From Spirosoma aerolatum (GTDB taxonomy: Bacteria; Bacteroidota; Bacteroidia; Cytophagales; Spirosomataceae), in assembly GCF_002056795.1 (NCBI RefSeq), contig NZ_CP020104.1, positions 1,437,001-1,501,000 of the forward strand: a DNA stretch of 64,000 nucleotides. Reading direction: 5' to 3'. The notes below the pieces were generated by a model. The model had not been told where the DNA came from. It saw nothing but the letters and a program-made list of their open reading frames with translations, and searched no databases. Of this stretch, positions 17,046 through 25,172 are shown piece by piece. The first letter of the stretch is position 1; every line of letters begins with the position of its first letter. The position numbers and the translations under genes are program-made.

Positions 17046-19526
17046 ATGGCGGTGCGGGAGAACGTGGCGGTTTATGTAATCCTTGTTTCCTTACTTTTTG
17101 GTGCGCTTGAAGCGGTTGCACAGATAAAAATTACCTTTCCGGTTAGTCGGTTGGTGGTACAACGCAACAATGCCAATCAGGCTACTGTACAAATCGCTGG
17201 TAGCTATGGCCAGGCCCTGGATGCGATTGAGGCCAGGGTCGTAGCAAGGGCGTCGGGGCAGGGAACCACGACCGCCTGGGCAACCCTCCAGAGCAATCCA
17301 ACGAATGGTCAGTTCAACGGAACGCTTACAGTGCGTGGTGGATGGTATAGTGTTTATGTTCGGGGTTTGAGTGGTGGCGTAGTCGTGGCTACAGATTCCG
17401 TAGACCGTTTCGGGGTAGGGGAAGTATTTGCGATTATGGGCCACTCCAATGCACAGGGATCGGGCTGTACCGTAAATGGGGTTAATATGTGTCCTACACT
17501 GGGTGGGGCTACCGACGACCGGGTAACGGTGGTGCCGGTCGATAATAATGGAACGGTTTATCAGCAGCAGTATCTGAACACGGCCGATACGCGTTACCTA
17601 CCCGGTATGGTGTTCAGTCAGTTAAAACTTAACAGTGGTTTTTCGCCTTTCGCCAGCGTTCCCTGGTTCTGGGGGCGTATGGGTGATGCCCTGGTGCAGC
17701 GTATCAATGTGCCGGTGCTGATGTACAATGCTGGATTCGGCGGAACCAACATGCAGCAAACCTACTGGGCCGCCTATAATATCCCATTCCAGCATTCCTT
17801 CGTAAGGTATGACTTACGCATGCCCTACGCCAATTTTCGGAATCTGATGAATCTGTATGTGCCAAGTACGGGCATTCGGGCCTTTCTGATTCAGCACGGC
17901 GAAAATGACCGTGATAATCCCACGGATTCGACGTCAAAGTATTATCAGAAGGTGATCGACAAGATTCGAACAGAGTTCAGCAAACCCAATCTGGCCTGTA
18001 TCGTGGCTCTGTCGTCGTTCGTTGGTGCCCGCTTCGATAATGTCCGATCGGCTCAGTTTCAGATTATTAACAAGCCGGGGAATATGGCCTATCAGGGGCC
18101 TGATCTGGATAATGTCAATTCATCGGCCGACCGACCTGATGGAATTCACTTTTCGCCATCCGGACAAACAAAGGTAGGGGATGCCTGGGCCACGGCCATC
18201 AGTGATACCTACTTGTCGACTATTTCACCGTATTCAGCCGAAACGGAACCTATAACCAGTATTGCCTGTGCCACTTCCAATCAGCTTACGCTAACCCAAC
18301 CCAGTGGCTATCAATATATCTGGAGTACAGGAAGCAGTTCGAGCAGTCTGACGGTTGGAGCCGGTACGTATTCGGCTCGGTTGCTTACCGCTCAAAACAA
18401 AGTCTATTTTCCACCTCCTGTAGTGGTCCCGGCAAATGTCCAGCCCGCTACGCCGACCATCACGACCAGTACCGGAACGCTATCGATCTGTACCAGTACC
18501 GGATTACGACTGACTTCATCCTATGCCGGACCCAATCAGTGGAGCACAGGCGTTACATCCACCTCCATTGTCGTGACTGCACCTGGCACCTATAGCGTAC
18601 AGGCTAAAAATCCGGTATACGGTTGTTTATCGATCCCGTTATCGCAGACGATTGGCCTGGCGGCCGCAAGTTTACGGCTCTCCATGCAAACCTCCCGGCG
18701 TGTAGTGGCTGTCAACGATACCGTCAGTTTTTGGCTTTCGGTGCAAAATAGTGGCGGTTGTGATGTTGGCTCTTTTGCGATACAAAACCGCCTGCCGCCC
18801 AACGTGAGTTTTGTGTCGTCGACGGATAATCTGAGTGCGGCAAACAATGTCGTGAACGGGTCAGTTGGGGGGCTTGCTTCAGGTGCGTTTTTGACCCGGC
18901 GGTACATAGCCCGTCTTACCGCCGAAGGGAATTATTTGTCGGCTGCCGACTTATCGGCTTCTACCAACCCGCTGGTAGGCGCAAATCCAAATAATGGTAC
19001 TGGCAATGGAGAAACCGACGAAGCCCAGGTTGATTTGCGAACAAAAAATGCAGCATCGGCGCTCTATGTATCGCCTAACCCCAATCAGGGAGCTTTGCCG
19101 CCCGTTCAGTCAAATCAGCCAGCGCCCAATCCGGCTAAAGCCGATCTGAGCTTACGTATGCAGCTTAGCAGTCAGGTAATAGGGGTAGGGCAAACCTTCA
19201 GTGTGACACTTACGGTACAAAATCAGGGTGGCCTGGCGGCAACGAATGTTGTGCTAAACAATACATTGCCGACTGGGTTGCAGTTTGTGAGCTCGACCTC
19301 GGGTATGACTGCCAACGGATCGGTAGTCAGTGGGACGATTGGCCAGATACCCGTCGGTCAGTCGGCAAGTGTGACGTTTGTGGTTCAGGTAACGACGACA
19401 GGTAACTTTACAAACAAAGCACAGATTTTTTCGGCAGATCAATCAGACTCCGACTCTACCCCTGGCAACGGGTATACAAATGGGGAAGATGATCAAACCA
19501 GCACCTCGCTCCGAACGAGTGGATAA
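17046..19526 (+). CDS. secreted esterase-like protein with DUF11 repeats
   Basis: The 826-residue product has a signal peptide ending near AVAQ (residue 26). Residues 100-400 resemble sialate O-acetylesterase / SGNH hydrolases: GEVFAIMGHSNAQGSG contains the Ser block and RPDGIHFSPSGQ the Asp/His block. A Thr/Ser-rich Ig-like region follows, then two copies of the DUF11 / conserved-repeat domain (about 555-670 and 700-815), each with ADLSLRMQ-like starts and NxLPxxxxFVSST. The substrate is unknown. No type IX sorting domain is visible at the C-terminus, which ends TSTSLRTSG. Surface or extracellular location is inferred. Confidence 0.82.
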   Translation: MAVRENVAVYVILVSLLFGALEAVAQIKITFPVSRLVVQRNNANQATVQIAGSYGQALDAIEARVVARASGQGTTTAWATLQSNPTNGQFNGTLTVRGGWYSVYVRGLSGGVVVATDSVDRFGVGEVFAIMGHSNAQGSGCTVNGVNMCPTLGGATDDRVTVVPVDNNGTVYQQQYLNTADTRYLPGMVFSQLKLNSGFSPFASVPWFWGRMGDALVQRINVPVLMYNAGFGGTNMQQTYWAAYNIPFQHSFVRYDLRMPYANFRNLMNLYVPSTGIRAFLIQHGENDRDNPTDSTSKYYQKVIDKIRTEFSKPNLACIVALSSFVGARFDNVRSAQFQIINKPGNMAYQGPDLDNVNSSADRPDGIHFSPSGQTKVGDAWATAISDTYLSTISPYSAETEPITSIACATSNQLTLTQPSGYQYIWSTGSSSSSLTVGAGTYSARLLTAQNKVYFPPPVVVPANVQPATPTITTSTGTLSICTSTGLRLTSSYAGPNQWSTGVTSTSIVVTAPGTYSVQAKNPVYGCLSIPLSQTIGLAAASLRLSMQTSRRVVAVNDTVSFWLSVQNSGGCDVGSFAIQNRLPPNVSFVSSTDNLSAANNVVNGSVGGLASGAFLTRRYIARLTAEGNYLSAADLSASTNPLVGANPNNGTGNGETDEAQVDLRTKNAASALYVSPNPNQGALPPVQSNQPAPNPAKADLSLRMQLSSQVIGVGQTFSVTLTVQNQGGLAATNVVLNNTLPTGLQFVSSTSGMTANGSVVSGTIGQIPVGQSASVTFVVQVTTTGNFTNKAQIFSADQSDSDSTPGNGYTNGEDDQTSTSLRTSG

Positions 19527-19631
19527 GGTACAGTTTACAGGGGCTGACACGCCAGTTGAGTTTACATCAACCACTGTAAACCCTAATCGGACTAACTTAC
19601 TTAACAGGAAACTCTTTATTCAGCTACAGCC

Positions 19632-20087
19632 ATGAATTATATCCGTAATGTGCTCATCTGGCTTGCCCTGGCTTCGTGCAGTCAGGCGCAGACGCCCGTA
19701 TTGCCTAAGGTGCCTACGGGATATCTGTATAAAGTTGAACCGGGTATTCCCGGAAAAATCGTGTATATCTGCGGACAAAGGCCCTTTAATGATGTTGGTG
19801 ATCTGGTAGGGGCCGGGAACCTGACTGAACAGACCCGTCAGGTGTTTGAAAATATAAAAACGGCCTTGGCAACGGTGGATATGACTCTGAAGGACATCAC
19901 GCAGATCACCTACTCAGTGAAAGAGGCTACCGGATCGGTGCAGGTAAGTGCTGCCAATGCCCAGTCGGTTCAGGCTGTTCAGGCTACCTATTTCACACAA
20001 CCGCCTAAATTGATTGAACAAAAAGGGGTGTCACAAACCGTTCGCGACGATGTACTGATTGAAATCGAAGTAATTGCTGTAAAATAG
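19632..20087 (+). CDS. exported RidA/YjgF-family protein
   Basis: A 151-residue protein with the RidA (Rid/YjgF/YER057c) fold: IVYICGQRPFNDVGDLVGAGNLTEQTRQVFENIKTALATVDMTLKDI and a C-terminal VLIEIEVIAVK strand. Cytosolic RidA deaminates reactive enamines and imines. This copy begins with MNYIRNVLIWLALASCSQAQ, which looks like a lipoprotein signal (LASC lipobox) or a plain signal peptide, so it is probably periplasmic and its substrate may differ. It stands alone between the secreted esterase and a convergent phosphoglycerate mutase. Confidence 0.85.
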   Translation: MNYIRNVLIWLALASCSQAQTPVLPKVPTGYLYKVEPGIPGKIVYICGQRPFNDVGDLVGAGNLTEQTRQVFENIKTALATVDMTLKDITQITYSVKEATGSVQVSAANAQSVQAVQATYFTQPPKLIEQKGVSQTVRDDVLIEIEVIAVK

Positions 20088-20161
20088 ACTTCAGCTTAAA
20101 TGCAGAAGGCACAGAGGTATCAGGTTGATTTAACTTTCCTTAATCGAGTTCACAATGGGAG

Positions 20162-20196
20162 TTTTTGTCATCACGACGAAGGAGGGATGACAAAAA
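20162..20196. terminator. bidirectional hairpin, short member of the TGTCAT palindrome family
   Basis: TTTTTGTCATC (20162-20172) and GATGACAAAAA (20186-20196) pair over 11 bp between the convergent RidA and gpmA genes. T-tracts on both strands fit a bidirectional terminator. The loop begins ACGACGAAGGA, which matches part of the longer palindrome at 34488-34571. Confidence 0.7.
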
Positions 20197-20246
20197 AAAT
20201 GCCTAAACGGGTTTAGGATAATCTACTCTCAGTGTATTCAGCGAAC

Positions 20247-20861
20247 CTATTTAGGGAGCAACTGAAATTCGCCGGTTTCAATGGCGTAGTGGTACTGACG
20301 TGGTACGCCCGTGGCTAATTCCACCTTTTCAATGTCTTCGGGGCTGATATGTTCCAGATCCATCAGCAGCGCCCGTAGGCTATTTCCGTGGGCTACCACC
20401 AATACCGACTCATTAGCCTTTAAATGAGGCAAAATCGTTGACTGAAAATAGGCTGTGACCCGCGTTCGGGTTTCTTCCAGCGTCTCGCCATGGGGCGGAC
20501 GTTCGGTATAGCTGCGTCGCCAGCAGAATATTTGATTGGCCCCAAATCGCTCTTCAGCTTCGGCTTTGTTCATCCCCTGCAAATCGCCATACATCCGTTC
20601 GTTCAGGGCCGCACTTCGTTCGATCGGTAAATCGGTCTGACCAATTTCGTCCAGAATGATCGACATGGTTTCAATGGCTCGTTGAAGCACAGAGGTGAAG
20701 CCAATACTAAAATTAGGAGGCTGATGGGATTTCAGGAGAATACCAGCTTCATGGGCTTCGTGCCGTCCGAGATCAGTTAGGGGCGTATCTGTATTTCCCG
20801 TAAATCGATTTTCCGCATTCCATTGCGATTGACCGTGCCGTACAATGACAAATAAGGGCAT
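20247..20861 (-). CDS. gpmA: 2,3-bisphosphoglycerate-dependent phosphoglycerate mutase
   Basis: This enzyme interconverts 3- and 2-phosphoglycerate in glycolysis in the cytosol. The catalytic His is in VRHGQSQWNAENRFTGNTDTPL near the N-terminus; ERMYGDLQGMNKAEAEERFG holds the conserved Glu, RRSYTERPPHGETLEETRTRV the substrate loop and VAHGNSLRALLMDLE the second His. At 204 residues it is the shorter Bacteroidota/alpha-proteobacterial form (E. coli GpmA has 250). It converges with the exported RidA gene. Confidence 0.94.
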   Translation of the reverse strand: MPLFVIVRHGQSQWNAENRFTGNTDTPLTDLGRHEAHEAGILLKSHQPPNFSIGFTSVLQRAIETMSIILDEIGQTDLPIERSAALNERMYGDLQGMNKAEAEERFGANQIFCWRRSYTERPPHGETLEETRTRVTAYFQSTILPHLKANESVLVVAHGNSLRALLMDLEHISPEDIEKVELATGVPRQYHYAIETGEFQLLPK

Positions 20862-20981
20862 ATTTCTTCAGGTTGTTAAACAGTAATCTGTTACAAAAAA
20901 ACAGTTTTCAAGAGTATCCTGTTAGCCCGAGCGACTATTCTTCTGTAGTGATTCTATTCAAAAAATTCTGGTTAATTCTCG

Positions 20982-21743
20982 ATGCGTGTTTTAGAACAGT
21001 TTAATCTGGCCGGAAAAAAGGCTCTGGTTACCGGAAGCGATACCGGATTAGGACAGGCTATGGCCATTGCTCTGGCCGAAGCAGGGGCCGATATTATTAG
21101 TACTGCCAATACGGGCAACCTCAGCGATACTCAAAAAGCTATTACAGATTTGGGTCGTCAGTTCAGCGGCTACAATGTCGACTTATCGAATCGCGAAGGC
21201 TTGTATCAGTTCATTCAGTCGGTAAAAGCAAATCATGCGGTCGATATTCTGGTCAATAATGCCGGAATGATTCTACGCAAACCCGTAGCCGAACATCCGG
21301 ATGATTGGTGGGATAAAGTAATAGCCGTGAATCTGGATGCGCAGTTTATACTGGCCCGCGAATTTGGGAAAGATATGATTGCCAAAGGAGCCGGTAAAAT
21401 CATATTCACCTGCTCGCTGCTCAGTTTTCAGGGAGGCATTACGGTGCCGGGCTACACGGCCAGTAAAAGTGCGGTGGCGGGACTGGTGAAGGCGTTTTCG
21501 AACGAATGGGCCTCCAAAGGGGTAAATGTCAACGGCATTGCACCTGGTTATATTGCGACCAACAACACCGCTGCCTTACGGGCCGACCCCGATCGGTCAA
21601 AATCCATTCTCGACCGGATTCCGGCGGGGCGCTGGGGCGATCCATCCGATTTTAAAGGCCCGGTCGTTTTTCTGGCTTCCGAGGCAGGGGCTTATGTACA
21701 CGGAACCCTTTTGACCGTTGATGGGGGCTGGATGGGTCGCTAG
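20982..21743 (+). CDS. kduD: 2-dehydro-3-deoxy-D-gluconate 5-dehydrogenase (KduD)
   Basis: The 253-residue short-chain dehydrogenase has the TGSDTGLGQAMA nucleotide loop, NNAG, the catalytic YTASK, and GYIATNNTAALRADPDRSKSILDRIPAGRWGDPSDFKGPVVFLAS, which is close to E. coli KduD. KduD reduces 2,5-diketo-3-deoxygluconate in the breakdown of unsaturated uronic acids from pectin and related polymers. It heads a run of plus-strand genes for uronate-containing polysaccharide side chains, which fits this role. A general SDR assignment is the fallback. Confidence 0.88.
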   Translation: MRVLEQFNLAGKKALVTGSDTGLGQAMAIALAEAGADIISTANTGNLSDTQKAITDLGRQFSGYNVDLSNREGLYQFIQSVKANHAVDILVNNAGMILRKPVAEHPDDWWDKVIAVNLDAQFILAREFGKDMIAKGAGKIIFTCSLLSFQGGITVPGYTASKSAVAGLVKAFSNEWASKGVNVNGIAPGYIATNNTAALRADPDRSKSILDRIPAGRWGDPSDFKGPVVFLASEAGAYVHGTLLTVDGGWMGR

Positions 21744-21818
21744 TCCGTCGATTTGTTCGGTATGAGGAACTGTAGGGATAGGTAAAGTGATTGATACAGC
21801 ATATCAGCAAAAGCAATC

Positions 21819-22868
21819 ATGGAATTAGGCATCAGCAGTTTTGGCGAAATCGTACCGGATGGTGTATCGGGCAAAGCGATCAATGCGCACAAGCGCATGC
21901 AGGAGACTCTTGAAGAAATAAAATTGGCCGATGAAGTCGGGCTGGATGTGTTTGCATTGGGCGAACACCACCGACCCGATTTTATTATTTCGGCCCCCGA
22001 GGTGATTCTGGCGGCTGCGGCTGCCATCACCAAAAACATACGGCTGTCCAGTTCGGTAACCGTGCTAAGTTCAGCCGACCCGGTCAGAACATTTCAAAAT
22101 TTCGCGTCGCTGGACCTGATTTCCAGTGGTCGGGCCGAGATCATGGCGGGTCGTGGGTCATTCATTGAATCGTTTCCGCTGTTTGGATATGACCTGAAAG
22201 ACTACGACGAACTGTTTACCGAGAAGCTGGATCTGCTGGTCAACATCAACGAACACGAAGTTGTCGACTGGACGGGTAAGCTTCGGGCGAGTATTCCGCA
22301 TCGGGGTGTGTATCCACGGCCCTATCAGGAAAAATTGCCAATCTGGCTGGCGGTAGGCGGAACACCTGCTTCGGCAGCCAGAGCCGGAACGATGAACCTA
22401 CCCATGATGCTGGCCATTCTGGGTGGTACGCCCGATCGATTTGTGCCGTTTGTGAATCTGTATCGTCAGGCTGCCGAACGGGCTGGTCATGATATGAGCC
22501 AGTTGCCATTGGGAATCAACTCGCAGTTTTATGCCGCCGATAATTCGCAACAGGCCGCCGATGAATTTTTTCCGCCTTACGAGCTACTGATGAATCGAGT
22601 AGGTCGTGAGCGGGGCTGGTCACCCATTAGCCGGATGCACTTTGAGCAAATGCGTCAATATGGCCCGTTGATGGTGGGTAGCCCACAACAGATTATCGAC
22701 AAGATTCTCTACTTCCATGAATTGTTCGGCAATACCCGCTACCTGGCCCAGATGATCAGCGGGCACAATACACCTCATGCCAAAACGCTCCATGCCATTG
22801 AATTATTCGGAACGAAAGTGGCTCCGGCCGTTCGGAAAGCACTGAAACAGAAAACCGCAACCACCTAA
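21819..22868 (+). CDS. LLM-class flavin-dependent oxidoreductase
   Basis: A 349-residue luciferase-like monooxygenase family protein: [86 protein letters not shown] and the C-terminal [20 protein letters not shown] are typical. Members use reduced flavin to oxidise small substrates; this substrate is unknown. Its stop codon is one base from the ATG of the next gene (22870), so it is surely co-transcribed with the glucuronoyl-esterase-like gene. Confidence 0.9.
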   Translation: MELGISSFGEIVPDGVSGKAINAHKRMQETLEEIKLADEVGLDVFALGEHHRPDFIISAPEVILAAAAAITKNIRLSSSVTVLSSADPVRTFQNFASLDLISSGRAEIMAGRGSFIESFPLFGYDLKDYDELFTEKLDLLVNINEHEVVDWTGKLRASIPHRGVYPRPYQEKLPIWLAVGGTPASAARAGTMNLPMMLAILGGTPDRFVPFVNLYRQAAERAGHDMSQLPLGINSQFYAADNSQQAADEFFPPYELLMNRVGRERGWSPISRMHFEQMRQYGPLMVGSPQQIIDKILYFHELFGNTRYLAQMISGHNTPHAKTLHAIELFGTKVAPAVRKALKQKTATT

Positions 22869-22869
22869 A

Positions 22870-24135
22870 ATGGTAAACAAAGTTCTTGTCTGGTTTCTAA
22901 TCCTGTTCATATACTTTTCCCCGGTGCTACAGGCGCAGCAACAGCCTTCACTACCCGATCCACTTGTTTTGAAAAATGGTCGTCGGGTAACATCGGCAAC
23001 ACAATGGCGGACCCAGCGACGGCCCGAATTGCTGGCGTTGTTTGCCAGTCAGCTATACGGTCAGTCGCCGTCGAAACCTGCTCAAATGCGGTTTGAGGTA
23101 TTCGATTCCGATCCGAAGGCGTTGGGCGGTAAAGCGACTCGTAAGCAGGTGGCTGTGTGGTTCAATGGTAAGCCCGATGGTCCAAGAATGGACGTGCTGC
23201 TGTATATCCCGAACAACGTAAAAGAGCCCGTACCCGCTGTTGTAGGGCTTAATTTCTGGGGAAATAGCACCATTCAGGGTGATCCCGCCATTCGGATCTC
23301 AACAAGCTGGATGGAGTCGAATCGGGGCAACCCATACATCGATGTCTCCTGTGTCGTCAATCACCAATCGACTGAGGCTTGCCGAGGACTCAATGCCCGC
23401 CAATGGCCCGTAGATAGCATTCTGAGCCGAGGGTATGCAGTCGTTACGGCTTATCGCGAAGACATAGCTTCTGACGAACCGACGATGAAGTTTTCAACGG
23501 GCGTTCATCCCTTATATCCTGACTTGCAAAATCGGGGCGACAACTTCGGAACGGTAGCAGCCTGGGCCTGGGGACTGAGCCGGATTATGGATTATCTGCA
23601 AACTGATAAGGCGATCGATACCAAACGAGTGGCTGTCTTTGGCTGGTCGCGGTTAGGCAAAGCGGCTTTATGGGCAGGTGCTACTGACGAGCGGTTTGCT
23701 ATGGTTATCAGTAATGAATCGGGCGCCGGTGGCGCTAAATTGTTTCACCGGGGAGTGGGCGAAAACATACGGCGGTTGTGTACTGTTTTCCCGCATTGGT
23801 TTGCGGCCAATTTCCGAAACTATATGGATCAGGACACACTGTTGCCGTTTGACCAACACATGGTGATTTCGCTGATGGCACCCCGGCCCGTTTATATTGC
23901 CAGTGCAGAACAGGACAAAAACTCTGATCCCGAAGGTGAGTTCGAAAGTGCTAAAGCTGCTAGTTCGGTCTATCAGTTTCTGGGGACAGACGGGTTGCCA
24001 GCTACACAACGACCTCCTCTGAATCAGTCTGTGCAGGGGCAAATGGGTTACCATATCCGAACCGGCGGCCACGATGTAACGGCCTACGATTGGGCGCAGT
24101 ATCTACGTTTTATGGATAAGCATTTCAAAAAATAA
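22870..24135 (+). CDS. secreted glucuronoyl esterase-like hydrolase (CE15 type)
   Basis: The 421-residue protein has a signal peptide (ends near LQAQQQ). The alpha/beta hydrolase shows VAVFGWSRLGKAALWAGATD with the nucleophile Ser, ISNESGAGGAKLFHRGVGE, VYIASAEQDKNSDPEGEF and HIRTGGHDVTAYDWAQYLRF with the likely catalytic His. These blocks match bacterial CE15 enzymes, which cut the ester between lignin alcohols and the 4-O-methylglucuronic acid of xylan. A periplasmic GH67 alpha-glucuronidase gene lies 4 kb downstream, consistent with glucuronoxylan. Substrate is inferred. Confidence 0.85.
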   Translation: MVNKVLVWFLILFIYFSPVLQAQQQPSLPDPLVLKNGRRVTSATQWRTQRRPELLALFASQLYGQSPSKPAQMRFEVFDSDPKALGGKATRKQVAVWFNGKPDGPRMDVLLYIPNNVKEPVPAVVGLNFWGNSTIQGDPAIRISTSWMESNRGNPYIDVSCVVNHQSTEACRGLNARQWPVDSILSRGYAVVTAYREDIASDEPTMKFSTGVHPLYPDLQNRGDNFGTVAAWAWGLSRIMDYLQTDKAIDTKRVAVFGWSRLGKAALWAGATDERFAMVISNESGAGGAKLFHRGVGENIRRLCTVFPHWFAANFRNYMDQDTLLPFDQHMVISLMAPRPVYIASAEQDKNSDPEGEFESAKAASSVYQFLGTDGLPATQRPPLNQSVQGQMGYHIRTGGHDVTAYDWAQYLRFMDKHFKK

Positions 24136-24266
24136 TCGGCTCTGTATCCGCGATTCAGCATGCTATACTGGAAAAAGGGCTATAGTAATCCTGAACGCCT
24201 TATGGGTAGGTTCGTCCGATTCGCTTCTTAACGAGTATATCTGCTTTACTTGCTAATCAGTACATC

Positions 24267-25103
24267 ATGACTCGTTCCCGTACACTACTTATTTTTAGTT
24301 TTTTCTTGCTGGCCAGCTATTGTCAGGCAGCAAAAATTGATACGGTCGATACCTACAGCCCGTCGATGAAAAAGACTATCAAGGCCGTTGTCATGACTCC
24401 CGATTCGTATACCGTCGGGACTGAGTTTCCGGTGGTCTATCTGTTGCATGGCTATAGCGGCAACTATAGCGATTGGGCCAAAAAATCACCCAACATGGCC
24501 CAGCTTGTCGATCATCAGCAGGTGATTGTCGTTTGCCCGGATGGTGCATTTGGGAGTTGGTATTGGGATAGCCCGACCGACCCGACCTTTAAGTACGAAA
24601 CCTATGTAGCCAGCGAACTGGTGCCGTGGGTCGATAGTCATTACAAAACCATCAAAAGTCGTCAGGGGCGTGGTATAACAGGCCTGAGTATGGGTGGGCA
24701 TGGCGCATTGTATCTGGCTTTCCGCCATCAGGATGTATTTGGTGCTGCCGGTAGTATGAGTGGTGGCGTCGATATTCGCCCGTTCCCGAACAACTGGGAC
24801 ATGGCAAAACGGCTGGGTACCTACGCGCAGTTTCCCGACCGTTGGGAGCAAAATACCGTCATTAATTTACTCCATCTGCTCACGCCCAACTCGCTGTCGC
24901 TGGTTATCGACTGTGGCAGTGAAGACTTTTTCTTCCGGGTCAACAACAACCTGCACGACAAGTTGCTTGAGCGAAATATCCCACACGATTACATCACCCG
25001 ACCTGGCGGCCACAACTGGAACTACTGGACCAATGCCATTACGTACCAATTGCTATTTATGCGTCAGTATTTCGACAGGCAAAACAAAATGGCGACTCGT
25101 TAA
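24267..25103 (+). CDS. secreted esterase of the CE1 / esterase D family
   Basis: The 278-residue product has a signal peptide (MTRSRTLLIFSFFLLASYCQA). The alpha/beta hydrolase core shows FPVVYLLHGYSGNYSDWAKK, GRGITGLSMGGHGALYLAF with the nucleophile Ser in GLSMGG, LVIDCGSEDFFFRVNN and RPGGHNWNYWTNAI with the His. The family includes feruloyl and acetylxylan esterases as well as S-formylglutathione hydrolase; export and neighbours favour a polysaccharide ester. Exact substrate unknown. Confidence 0.85.
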   Translation: MTRSRTLLIFSFFLLASYCQAAKIDTVDTYSPSMKKTIKAVVMTPDSYTVGTEFPVVYLLHGYSGNYSDWAKKSPNMAQLVDHQQVIVVCPDGAFGSWYWDSPTDPTFKYETYVASELVPWVDSHYKTIKSRQGRGITGLSMGGHGALYLAFRHQDVFGAAGSMSGGVDIRPFPNNWDMAKRLGTYAQFPDRWEQNTVINLLHLLTPNSLSLVIDCGSEDFFFRVNNNLHDKLLERNIPHDYITRPGGHNWNYWTNAITYQLLFMRQYFDRQNKMATR

Positions 25104-25172
25104 AGCTGTCTTTTAGCTCATTTGCGATACGATCGCAGACGGAATACCATAAATTGTTAACCACCTTTCTCT

